DNA of 6,649 bases from Paludibacteraceae bacterium (lineage in GTDB: Bacteria > Bacteroidota > Bacteroidia > Bacteroidales > Paludibacteraceae), in contig CANFFA010000136.1 in the NCBI GenBank assembly GCA_947445425.1, positions 1 to 6,649 on the forward strand, in the 5' to 3' direction. A program made the translations under genes and the position numbers. Of the stretch, positions 1 to 6,266 are shown one piece after another (within the stretch, counting starts at the first letter, position 1; the number at the start of each line of letters is the position of its first letter). Under the pieces are notes generated by a model that saw only the letters and a program-made list of their open reading frames with translations, had not been told where the DNA came from and ran no database searches.

Positions 1-346
1 TACAACTATCACAAATTGCTTGACCAACTCCATCTGGATGTACTCGTATATTTGCTTTTAATTCATAGGGACAACAAAGATCATAGGCATAGTAGTCGCC
101 AACATAGTCAGTGCAAATCAATAGGCCACCATAGCCGATTCTACTGACTTCAGGTAAATTATCCCTTGTTTTAAAGACTAGAGTTTGGTTGGTGCTGTTC
201 CTAAAAGTTGGGTAGGTTGTGGCTAGATTTAAATCTAAAAATACAGGATATTCAGGTATGGAGGAGGTCACATGATCTTCACAACTCAATGGCAAATAGA
301 CCAATAAGAAAAATATAAAGTAGTTTTTGATTTTAGCTTGTTTCAT
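1..346 (-). CDS. Rieske-like iron-sulfur domain lipoprotein, partial (3' end outside window)
   Basis: The reverse strand reads open from ATG at 346 to the window edge, giving 115 residues without a stop. Residues 1-21 form a lysine-rich start and hydrophobic core ending in the lipobox L-P-L-S-C, so Cys22 is the likely lipidated residue and the protein should be membrane-anchored outside the cytoplasm. The rest resembles small Bacteroidota lipoproteins annotated as Rieske (2Fe-2S) or ring-hydroxylating ferredoxin-like: a GYGG stretch (71-74), YYAYDLCCPYE (85-95), then CDSC (112-115). A classical Rieske centre uses C-x-H and C-x-x-H. Here the first motif reads C-P-Y (Cys92, Tyr94) and the second C-D-S-C, so both histidine ligands are absent from the visible part. 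Metal binding is therefore uncertain. The start fits the signal peptide; there is no Shine-Dalgarno sequence. It follows lemA on the same strand after 103 bases containing a strong hairpin. Function unknown. Confidence 0.8.
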   Translation of the reverse strand, partial: MKQAKIKNYFIFFLLVYLPLSCEDHVTSSIPEYPVFLDLNLATTYPTFRNSTNQTLVFKTRDNLPEVSRIGYGGLLICTDYVGDYYAYDLCCPYELKANIRVHPDGVGQAICDSC

Positions 347-379
347 ATAGGAAATGGGCTATACTAAACCGATTGAAAT

Positions 380-443
380 AATAATACCTCCATTAAAACA
401 GTTAAACAACTAGGTGCTTATCTGTTTTAATGGAGGTATTATT
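380..443 (-). repeat. Perfect 22-bp inverted repeat, possible lemA terminator
   Basis: Arms 380-401 and 422-443 are exact reverse complements over 22 bases and enclose a 20-base loop (402-421). In the direction of transcription the hairpin begins 6 bases after the lemA stop codon and ends 33 bases before the start of the next gene. Each arm carries a CCTCC/GGAGG core flanked by A/T runs. No long T tract follows the stem, although the distal arm itself ends in TATTATTTC. The structure is certain. A terminator or mRNA 3'-end stabiliser is the simplest reading. A miniature repeated element or a 5' leader structure for the downstream gene are alternatives. Confidence 0.75.
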
Positions 444-449
444 GTAAAA

Positions 450-1040
450 TTAGAACTGAACTTTTGGTGCAGCAGCACTTGCTTTTTCAGCTTCGAAATA
501 TGGTTTTTTGCCAAAATCAAAGATTCCGGCAAGAATAGATCTTGGGAAGCGTCTGATGGTCAAATTGTACTCTTTTGCCATTTCGTTAAAGCGACCACGT
601 TCCACTGCAATGCGATTTTCGGTTCCTTCCAACTGTGCTTGCAATTCAAGGAAGTTTTGATTTGCTTTTAAATCAGGGTAATTCTCACTGATCATAAGTA
701 ACTTACCCAATGCAGAGCTCACTTGACCTTGTGCTGCTTGGTATTGTTGTAATTTTTCAGGCGTAAGTGATTCTGCATTTACAGAAATTTGTGTTGCTTT
801 TGCACGAGCAGCAACTACACCTTCAAGCGTAGAACTTTCGTGTGTAGCATATCCTTTCACCGTAGAGACCAAATTAGGAATCAAATCAGCCCTTCTCTGG
901 TACTGACTCTCTACATTGGACCATTGACTGTTTACCTCTTCTTGTGCAGTTACAAGGCCATTATAACCACTAACACCCCACATAATGATTACTGCAATAA
1001 CTGCAGCAACTGAAATTAAAATAATTGTGCTCTTTTTCAT
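450..1040 (-). CDS. lemA: LemA family protein
   Basis: This is a 196-residue LemA protein, the usual full length. MKKS followed by a hydrophobic helix (about 5-22) makes one N-terminal membrane anchor; the basic N-terminus predicts that the rest lies in the periplasm. Family hallmarks appear in order: the YN pair (26-27), the W-x2-V-x3-YQRR-DLIPNLV block (40-59) followed by VKGYA-x-HE (61-68), the ENYPDLKAN-x-F segment (119-130), LEGTENRIA-x-ER (137-148), and the C-terminal RFP through KPYFEA block (164-184) ending in PKVQF. LemA domains are antiparallel helical bundles; no enzymatic activity is established. The gene follows the TPM-domain gene by 147 bases on the same strand, a recurrent pairing in bacteria that suggests a joint envelope role. 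No Shine-Dalgarno motif precedes the ATG; the leader is A-rich on the coding strand. Identification is secure, the biochemical role is not. Confidence 0.96.
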   Translation of the reverse strand: MKKSTIILISVAAVIAVIIMWGVSGYNGLVTAQEEVNSQWSNVESQYQRRADLIPNLVSTVKGYATHESSTLEGVVAARAKATQISVNAESLTPEKLQQYQAAQGQVSSALGKLLMISENYPDLKANQNFLELQAQLEGTENRIAVERGRFNEMAKEYNLTIRRFPRSILAGIFDFGKKPYFEAEKASAAAPKVQF

Positions 1041-1061
1041 TGCTTGTTTGTTTCTTTGTTG

Positions 1062-1077
1062 AATTTTAATTAAAATT
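1062..1077. other. Perfect 16-bp A/T palindrome upstream of lemA
   Basis: AATTTTAATTAAAATT equals its own reverse complement and lies 21 bases before the lemA start codon. It could be an operator half-site pair or a small leader hairpin, but an all-A/T palindrome in AT-rich intergenic DNA can arise by chance. No function is claimed. Confidence 0.3.
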
Positions 1078-1187
1078 GTTGTCGTAAATAAATAACAAGT
1101 AAATGTGTCAACTTGTTTATGATAAACGATTATAGACTTATTATATTGTAGTAATTGTTACTGACTTGCACATAATTGTAAGATTTA

Positions 1188-2516
1188 TCACCAATCACTG
1201 CTAGAACCACCACCGCCGGACATTCCGCCCCCAAAACTGCCCCCACTGCTGCTTTCACCACCACCGAATCCACCTCCTCCGCTGAATAGTCCTCCAACCA
1301 CTGCACCACCCAATAAGGCGCCTTCGGAACGATTCAGACGGGGGATATTATTTTTGTGATTTTCTTCATAACCACAGAACTTACAGCGACAAGTAGTCCT
1401 TTGTGTTCCTGGACTTACATAAGTTGGTGCAATGAGTGTTCGTTTCTCTATTTGTATAAATGCTTTTGTTCCACATTTAGGACAATCTGAGTATGCACTA
1501 GGCTTATCCAATGAAAAAATCGCTTCATTGGCACATTTGTCACATACAAAAACGTCATAATCCACTGCATGTAATTTTTCCTCAAACTGTTGGGCTAATT
1601 TTAAATACTTATCCTCCTTTTTTTCAGAAAGGATGTGCATCTTTCCATCACAAACATTACAGGCTATGGGTTCGCGTCTCACTTTTAGCATAAGTAAACG
1701 TCCGTAAAGGTTTGCAGGGATGGTTGTGAAAGGTATAGGCAAGACCAATAAAAGAAAGATAGGATTTGAGAAAAAGAGGATGACTACTGCTGCTACAATT
1801 GGCAACATCACTCCAACCAAACTAATCATTCCTGAACGTTCACTTTTAATAGCTTTGTAGCGTGCTAGATTGGAGTTCAGTTTACTGTTTTTTATAATCT
1901 CAGCAATTGAATTGGCCATCCAAATGCAGGTGATAAGTATTAATAAGATATAAAGTCCTATTGCATAAGGAAGTATTTCACTCCAAGCAATGGGTTTTGC
2001 TTTCACTTCAGCAACAGGTTCTTTGAGTATGGCCAATGCTGCCAATTGTAGACCTGCAAACATCCCCGCATCATAATTACCCTTTTTAAATGCTGGAATC
2101 ATGGCTCTCATCTGAATTCGTTTACAGATGGCATCAGGCAATACGCCTTCCAAACCGTAACCCGTTTCGAATTTAACCTTTCTTTGGTCCATTACGAAAA
2201 GTATCAAAAGACCATTGTCCTGTTTGGCTTTACCAATTTTCCAGGTTGAAAAAAGTTCGGTAGCAAAATTATTGATATCAGCCGATCCAATTGAATTTAC
2301 TGCAACCACAGCTACTTCGGCACCAGTTTGCAATTTCAGGGAATCAATTAAAACGTTCATCTCTTGAACTGTCTCTCCACATAAAATACCATCAGGATTA
2401 CTTACATATGCATGGGCATTGGGTGTAATGGGATTGGGAATGCTTTGCACCGTATATTCTGCAGAGATAGCAAAAGTTGTGATGAAGCAGACAAGTATGA
2501 ATATTGTTTTTCTCAT
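1188..2516 (-). CDS. TPM domain membrane protein with C-terminal zinc-ribbon knuckles and Gly/Ser-rich tail
   Basis: I place the start at 2516 (442 residues) because the sequence from there begins with a proper signal peptide (MRKTIFILV..., cleavage likely near A19); an in-frame ATG at 2561 would add 15 residues in front of it. Residues about 34-165 are a TPM domain (YgcG/Psb32 type), with the NGLLILFVMDQRKVKFETGYGLEG core (101-124) and VLPDA after it. Hydrophobic helices follow at about 182-200, 231-250 and 252-270. Then come four cysteine knuckles: C286/C289, C325/C328, C345/C348, and C376/C378/C381. Residues 408-440 are Gly/Ser-rich, the tail typical of this family, ending in DW. TPM domains have been linked to phosphatase activity in plants, but bacterial function is unsettled. 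The lysine/arginine-rich loops around 210-228 and 278-281 predict a periplasmic TPM domain and a cytoplasmic zinc region. lemA follows directly, supporting a LemA-TPM functional pair. Confidence 0.93.
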   Translation of the reverse strand: MRKTIFILVCFITTFAISAEYTVQSIPNPITPNAHAYVSNPDGILCGETVQEMNVLIDSLKLQTGAEVAVVAVNSIGSADINNFATELFSTWKIGKAKQDNGLLILFVMDQRKVKFETGYGLEGVLPDAICKRIQMRAMIPAFKKGNYDAGMFAGLQLAALAILKEPVAEVKAKPIAWSEILPYAIGLYILLILITCIWMANSIAEIIKNSKLNSNLARYKAIKSERSGMISLVGVMLPIVAAVVILFFSNPIFLLLVLPIPFTTIPANLYGRLLMLKVRREPIACNVCDGKMHILSEKKEDKYLKLAQQFEEKLHAVDYDVFVCDKCANEAIFSLDKPSAYSDCPKCGTKAFIQIEKRTLIAPTYVSPGTQRTTCRCKFCGYEENHKNNIPRLNRSEGALLGGAVVGGLFSGGGGFGGGESSSGGSFGGGMSGGGGSSSDW

Positions 2517-2601
2517 TGGGAAATAATGTGCTAATAAAATAATTGACAATATGTCTGTCATTGATTTTTAATAGTTTCTTTTCTAACTTTCAATTTTTGA
2601 A

Positions 2602-2620
2602 TTATCAGTAAAGATGATAA
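2602..2620 (-). terminator. Weak hairpin after the FKBP gene
   Basis: TTATCA (2602-2607) and TGATAA (2615-2620) pair around a 7-base loop, starting 4 bases beyond the FKBP stop codon. There is no T tract and the stem is only 6 A/T-rich pairs, so it is at best a poor terminator. Read-through into the TPM gene is plausible. Confidence 0.25.
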
Positions 2621-2624
2621 CTGT

Positions 2625-3083
2625 TTAGTTTGAAATTTCTAATAATTCGACTTCGAAAATTAATATAGAATTTGCTGGAATAGCACTATTGGTAGTAGAA
2701 GTTCCATACCCCAGTGCACTCGGTATATAAAAGACATATTTTGACCCCAAATGCATTTTAGTAATCCCTTCTTTCCAACCTGAAACGGCAGTTGCAAGTG
2801 AAATCCAGGCTCCTGAATTAGTTTCAAAAACAGTTCCATCAACCAACTTTCCTTTGTAATTTACCTTTACATAGCTATTTACATTAGGCTTTGGGTCGTA
2901 TTGCCATGCTGGGAAGTTGACTTTGTATTGTAATCCTGAAGCTGTTTTTACAAATCCAGAATCAGCTGCGTGTACTGCTGCCCAATGGTCATTAATGATT
3001 TTCCAATCCATAGATTTATCTTCAGTACAGGCAGATAGACCAATAACAAAAATAATTGCCAGCAATATTAAATTTTGTTTCAT
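2625..3083 (-). CDS. FKBP-type peptidyl-prolyl cis-trans isomerase lipoprotein
   Basis: The 152-residue product catalyses cis-trans isomerisation of proline peptide bonds, probably assisting folding of envelope proteins. Residues 1-18 are a lipoprotein signal ending in L-S-A-C, so Cys19 is the predicted lipid attachment site. A linker (20-69) with the SGLQYKV motif common before bacterial FKBP domains (49-55) leads into one FKBP domain (70-150). Active-site positions seen by comparison with FKBP12 are Tyr76, Phe86, Trp103 in SGWKEGI, Tyr126 in LGYG, and Phe143 in IFEVELL. The acidic residue after Phe86 is Glu87 where FKBP12 has Asp, and the His of the 80s loop is replaced by a Thr/Asn/Ser stretch (128-133). 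The protein is a minimal single-domain form without the dimerisation domain of Mip/FkpA. It lies between the coiled-coil and TPM genes on the same strand. Start is fixed by the signal peptide. Confidence 0.93.
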   Translation of the reverse strand: MKQNLILLAIIFVIGLSACTEDKSMDWKIINDHWAAVHAADSGFVKTASGLQYKVNFPAWQYDPKPNVNSYVKVNYKGKLVDGTVFETNSGAWISLATAVSGWKEGITKMHLGSKYVFYIPSALGYGTSTTNSAIPANSILIFEVELLEISN

Positions 3084-3089
3084 GAGAGT

Positions 3090-3171
3090 GATTAATGTTT
3101 AGTGTTTAGTGATTAAGGTTTAATGATTTTGAAAACGCCTATCACTAACCGTTAATCATTAAACACTAATC
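3090..3171. repeat. Facing 7-base tandem arrays forming a 31-bp imperfect hairpin
   Basis: From 3090 to 3131 the plus strand reads as six 7-base units, each beginning with G: GATTAAT, GTTTAGT, GTTTAGT, GATTAAG, GTTTAAT, GATTTTG. From 3171 down to 3137 the minus strand reads five like units: GATTAGT, GTTTAAT, GATTAAC, GGTTAGT, GATAGGC. The arrays face each other, so 3097-3127 and 3141-3171 pair at 26 of 31 positions with a 13-base loop. The element fills nearly the whole gap between the coiled-coil gene stop and the FKBP start. It could end or stabilise the coiled-coil transcript, but its role is unknown. Confidence 0.8.
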
Positions 3172-3179
3172 GTTATATT

Positions 3180-4079
3180 TCATTTTTCTACGGTGAAAGA
3201 GAAGCTTCCAATCCGATTTCCATCGGCAAAGAACTCTGCTCTGTAGTTTCCTTTAGGGATAATTTCTTCTACTTTCCAATACATTGCGTCTACAATGGAT
3301 TCTCCGGTATACTCAAAAGTTTTAGATACGGAGTACACGATTTTCTTGTTTTCGTATTGGAATACGTTATTTTTATTTTTACAAAGCACCTCATCGTCTG
3401 GACGAGTAATCCGCAGATACATAGTCTTTTCACCGGGTTGAGCCGTTACGTTTTTGGTGATAGTGTAGTTAAATTGCATGTTTGCCATTTGAGTAAACCA
3501 ACCCACTTTTTTGTTTTTACTGTTCAATGGAACGAAGCTAAAGTGGGTCACTTCCAAGATAGCAGCACGTGAAACAACTTGATTAAGGGTCTCCTTTTCC
3601 TTCGAGAGTTGCGCTGCAGTTTCAGAAACAGCATGGTATTTTTTTGTCACTTCGACATTTTGATGCACCAAAACTTTGTTGGCAGAATTCAGTGAATCAA
3701 TCTGATTGACATACTGAATCATAATTCGACGTACTCCTGCCAATTCGGCTTTCAGTTCCGAAATGCGTTTTGCATTTGTTGATTTGGTCACCTTTAATTC
3801 ATCCAATAATTGCTTCACCTTCATCTTCTCATTCTGAAGCTTTTGTACCAATGAATCATTTTTGATATTGGCAGTATAGCCATCAAATTCTACAGTTAGA
3901 TCCGCAAATTCTTTTTCAACTTGTTTTTTCTCGAAGTTCATCATCTCCACTACCTCCACCATCTCGGCTTCTTGTTCTTTCGTTTTACGGAAAAAGTAAT
4001 AGACTGAATAGGCTAATATACCAATAATAAGTGTGGCAATTCCAATGATAATGAGGTTGTTTCGTTTATGGGCTTCCAT
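3180..4079 (-). CDS. Membrane-anchored coiled-coil protein, function unknown
   Basis: I recognise the type of this 299-residue protein as a Bacteroidota conserved hypothetical, without an assigned function. A short basic N-terminus (MEAHKRNN) precedes one transmembrane helix (about 8-30); RKTK follows it. Residues about 33-175 are rich in Glu, Lys, Gln and Leu with heptad-like spacing and no prolines, consistent with a long coiled coil; the NDSLVQKLQNEK segment lies at 74-85. Residues about 176-299 change character to alternating hydrophobic and polar strands (YLRITRPDDEVL, 221-232; YSVSKTFEYTG, 249-259; GNYRAEFFADGNRIGSFSF, 277-295), suggesting a beta-sandwich domain. There is no enzyme motif. 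The design, membrane anchor plus rod plus beta head, suggests a scaffold or ligand-binding role. Topology is ambiguous, with positive charge on both sides of the helix. Neighbours are murF and the FKBP lipoprotein, so an envelope role is likely by context only. Confidence 0.85.
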   Translation of the reverse strand: MEAHKRNNLIIIGIATLIIGILAYSVYYFFRKTKEQEAEMVEVVEMMNFEKKQVEKEFADLTVEFDGYTANIKNDSLVQKLQNEKMKVKQLLDELKVTKSTNAKRISELKAELAGVRRIMIQYVNQIDSLNSANKVLVHQNVEVTKKYHAVSETAAQLSKEKETLNQVVSRAAILEVTHFSFVPLNSKNKKVGWFTQMANMQFNYTITKNVTAQPGEKTMYLRITRPDDEVLCKNKNNVFQYENKKIVYSVSKTFEYTGESIVDAMYWKVEEIIPKGNYRAEFFADGNRIGSFSFTVEK

Positions 4080-4086
4080 TTTAAAT

Positions 4087-4121
4087 AATTAATAATTTAG
4101 AATTAATAATTCATAATTAAA
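4087..4121. repeat. Five degenerate 7-base A/T units upstream of the coiled-coil gene
   Basis: The plus strand divides into AATTAAT, AATTTAG, AATTAAT, AATTCAT, AATTAAA with no gaps, which also gives an exact 11-base direct repeat at 4087-4097 and 4101-4111 (spacing 14 = 2 x 7). It lies just upstream of the start codon at 4079, so it probably forms part of that gene's leader. Low complexity weakens the case on its own, but the period matches two other gaps here. Confidence 0.55.
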
Positions 4122-4198
4122 GAGTGCTTTGTTTTATTGTTTTAGTTCTGATTCCGATACTTATGGCAACAAGCATTTACAATAAAGTCGTAAATTAA

Positions 4199-5500
4199 TT
4201 ACAAAAATGGGATAATCTTTTCTAATTGAATGCCTCTTGACCCTTTGATTAAAATAATACTGTCTTGCAATTTGTCTTTTTTTATTAATTCAATTAGCTC
4301 ATTTACAGTAGGTAAGTGCTCAAATTTTGAATTTGTTTTTGAAAATTCTTTACCTACAAGATAAACCGTATTCAAATTCTTTTGCTCTAATAACTCCACT
4401 ATTTGCAAGTGTTCAAAATCGCTTTGTTCTCCTAACTCCAGCATGTCGCCAAGAATTAAGATTTTATTTTCCACCTCCATTTGAGCAAAGTTCTGTATGG
4501 CCGCCTGCATACTGGTCGGGTTGGCATTGTATGCATCCACAATCAATTTATTGTGTTCTGTAACTGTTAGTTGCGAACGATTATTTTGTGGTGTGTAAGT
4601 TTCCAATCCTTGCTTTATTTTTTCTGCTTCAACGCCAAAATAGTTGGCAATTGCTACTGCCGCAAGTACATTCTCAGCATTGTAAGCTCCTACTAATTGA
4701 GTATTTATATCGTAAAAAGTATTGCTGTTATCTTTACACTTCATTGATAGAAAAGGAGAGCATCCAGTAGTTATGCCGTAATTCAATAGCGTATGATCAT
4801 TCTCTTCTAAGCTGTACTCGCATCTTTTTGCACTGTCGGTTAATTTCGATCCAGCTGCCATTTCCGCCAACCAAGGATTGGCCTTGTTGATGAAAATTAG
4901 TTTGCCATCGCTTGCTATATAATCATACAGCTCTGCTTTTGTTTTCATTACCCCTTCAAAAGAACCAAATCCTTCGAGGTGCGCTTTACCAACATTGGTA
5001 ATTATTCCATAATCTGGGCACGCAATTTCGGCTAATAATTTAATATCACCTGGATGATTGGCGCCCATTTCGATAATTGCGATTTCGTGGTGGTGTTTTA
5101 ACTTTAACAATGTAAGCGGAACACCTATGTGATTATTTAGATTACCTTGCGTATATAGTAAGTCAAATTTTTGTTTTAAAGCTGCAGCAATCAACTCTTT
5201 TGTTGTTGTTTTGCCATTGGTGCCAGTTATTCCGATAATCGGAGTACCCAATTGTTGTCGGTGATATCTGGCCAATTGCTGTAAGCTCTCCAATACATTG
5301 TCCACCAATATAAACCGATCATCGATAGCGTATTCCGCCTCATCTACCACTGCATAAGCACAACCTTTTTGAAGGGCAGAAAGTGCAAAAGCATTGGCAT
5401 TAAAATTATCACCTTTTAGTGCAAAGAAAATTGATCCGGTAGGACAAGTGCGACTATCGGTACAAATGATGGGGTTTTTGAGGAAGAGGGAGTAAAGCAT
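4199..5500 (-). CDS. murF: UDP-N-acetylmuramoyl-tripeptide--D-alanyl-D-alanine ligase (MurF)
   Basis: MurF is the cytoplasmic ATP-dependent ligase that adds the D-Ala-D-Ala dipeptide to the UDP-MurNAc-tripeptide, completing the peptidoglycan stem peptide. The 433 residues match the usual family length. Visible motifs: N-terminal TDSR (14-17) and FFALKG (25-30) of the UDP-substrate domain; the P-loop GITGTNGKTTT (90-100); NNHIGVPLTLL (122-132); EMGANHPGDI (144-153); TNVGKAHLEGFGS (168-180); the lysine normally carbamylated, K188 in KTKAE; GAYNAENVLAA (271-281); NNRSQL (306-311); DAYNANPTSM (322-331); LGDMLELG (350-357); and KGSRG (419-423). The DAYNANPTSM block distinguishes MurF from MurC, MurD and MurE. 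All three Mur-ligase domains are intact. The start is supported by the family-like N-terminus; no Shine-Dalgarno sequence is present. It stands alone, away from a dcw cluster, 48 bases after the outer-membrane gene. Confidence 0.98.
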   Translation of the reverse strand: MLYSLFLKNPIICTDSRTCPTGSIFFALKGDNFNANAFALSALQKGCAYAVVDEAEYAIDDRFILVDNVLESLQQLARYHRQQLGTPIIGITGTNGKTTTKELIAAALKQKFDLLYTQGNLNNHIGVPLTLLKLKHHHEIAIIEMGANHPGDIKLLAEIACPDYGIITNVGKAHLEGFGSFEGVMKTKAELYDYIASDGKLIFINKANPWLAEMAAGSKLTDSAKRCEYSLEENDHTLLNYGITTGCSPFLSMKCKDNSNTFYDINTQLVGAYNAENVLAAVAIANYFGVEAEKIKQGLETYTPQNNRSQLTVTEHNKLIVDAYNANPTSMQAAIQNFAQMEVENKILILGDMLELGEQSDFEHLQIVELLEQKNLNTVYLVGKEFSKTNSKFEHLPTVNELIELIKKDKLQDSIILIKGSRGIQLEKIIPFL

Positions 5501-5508
5501 CTTTTTTT

Positions 5509-5565
5509 AAGTGATAGGTGATGTATGGTAAGTGATTTCCCACTTCCATTACTTACTGATTACTT
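5509..5565. repeat. Heptamer-built imperfect inverted repeat overlapping a gene end
   Basis: Arms 5509-5534 and 5541-5565 pair at about 18 of 25 positions, allowing one bulge, around a 6-base loop (5535-5540). The left arm reads in 7-base units AAGTGAT, AGGTGAT, GTATGGT, AAGTGAT; the right arm on the minus strand reads AGTAATC, AGTAAGT, AATGGAA. The element covers the stop codon (5549-5551) of the outer-membrane protein gene and fills most of the gap to murF. AGTGATT occurs both here (5531-5537) and in the 3090-3171 element. Terminator or 3'-end processing function is possible but unproved. Confidence 0.6.
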
Positions 5566-6220
5566 TCGTTTCGGACTTAACAGATTTTGTGAAAAGTCCC
5601 AAGGAGGCAAATTCATATGCAAAAGTTAAATACCAACTGTTTTGATAGAGATTTCCAGTATTTAGTTTATTTAAGTTGTTGAGACCGTAATCATATCCAC
5701 CTTTAAGTATAAATTGGTTCCATTGCATTCCACCACCAATACCCAATTGATAGTTTAAATTTTTTAAAATGTTGGAACTGTATAAGTATCGATCAGCAGA
5801 TGGTACACCAGCATAGTTAGAATTAATAATTTGCTTTTGCAATAATCCAATATTCAGTTTGGGTCCAGCAAATGTAAAGAATTTAAATGAGTCGGAGACG
5901 GGTAGTGAATAGATGATTTGAAGGGGCACATCTGCAAACAATGCCATGTGATAATAATTTACCGTTGCTGATGGGTATAATTGATTATTACCTCCATAAG
6001 CTATGGTATAGGTGAATCCAGTCAATAATCCAAAATTGTATTTTAAATCTTGATTTGCAATTAGTCCCAATTGATTACCATTGAGGTAAGTAGAGCTGAA
6101 GTTAGAGCCGTAACGGACAGGATTGGAATATCCTGTTTCGATGGATAGTTTCTGTGCATTGAGTACAAAAAAAGTCGTGCTAATTAATAATAACAAGCTG
6201 ATAATCAAAAGTTTTTTCAT
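5549..6220 (-). CDS. Outer-membrane beta-barrel protein (PorT-like / OMP_b-brl type)
   Basis: The 223-residue product starts with a clear signal peptide: MKK, a hydrophobic core (4-20), and likely cleavage after A22 in VLNA-QK. The mature part alternates short hydrophobic and aromatic strands with polar, Asn/Gly/Tyr-rich loops: LSIETGYSNPV (25-35), YNFGLLTGFTYTIAY (61-75), YYHMALFADVPLQIIYSL (89-106), FKFFTFAGPKLNIGLL (112-127), NYQLGIGGGMQW (156-167), FILKGGYDYGL (170-180), SWYLTFAYEF (195-204). GPKLNIG-like strands are common in the PorT/OMP_b-brl family of Bacteroidota. About eight strands fit an OmpA-sized barrel. The last strand ends in aromatic F204, but a 19-residue polar tail with KSETKVISK follows, which is unusual, and its last codons lie inside a repeat hairpin. 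Substrate and role are unknown. It is the first gene of the minus-strand run, with murF next. Confidence 0.85.
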   Translation of the reverse strand: MKKLLIISLLLLISTTFFVLNAQKLSIETGYSNPVRYGSNFSSTYLNGNQLGLIANQDLKYNFGLLTGFTYTIAYGGNNQLYPSATVNYYHMALFADVPLQIIYSLPVSDSFKFFTFAGPKLNIGLLQKQIINSNYAGVPSADRYLYSSNILKNLNYQLGIGGGMQWNQFILKGGYDYGLNNLNKLNTGNLYQNSWYLTFAYEFASLGLFTKSVKSETKVISK

Positions 6221-6258
6221 GCGATTGCGTAGGGATTTCTATATAGAGTATTCGGATG

Positions 6259-6266
6259 TAAAGATA
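6259..6266 (-). promoter_or_regulatory. Candidate -7 box for the outer-membrane protein gene
   Basis: The minus strand reads TATCTTTA, one base from the Bacteroidota -7 consensus TAnnTTTG, 38 bases before the start codon at 6220. That spacing would give a leader of about 30 bases. I find no TTTG/TTG -33 element at the usual 19-21 base distance, so this is tentative. Confidence 0.35.

Noticed and set aside
387..391. GGAGG on the minus strand as a ribosome binding site for the Rieske-like gene
   Set aside because: It is about 40 bases before the ATG and inside a perfect hairpin arm, too far to act as a Shine-Dalgarno sequence.
414..671. Plus-strand open frame antisense to lemA
   Set aside because: Composition mirrors the lemA coding strand and no family resemblance is visible.
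1085..1111. TTGACA-like and TATTTA-like boxes on the minus strand upstream of lemA
   Set aside because: The spacer is 15 bases and this sigma-70 form is not the Bacteroidota housekeeping promoter; it is likely chance in AT-rich DNA.
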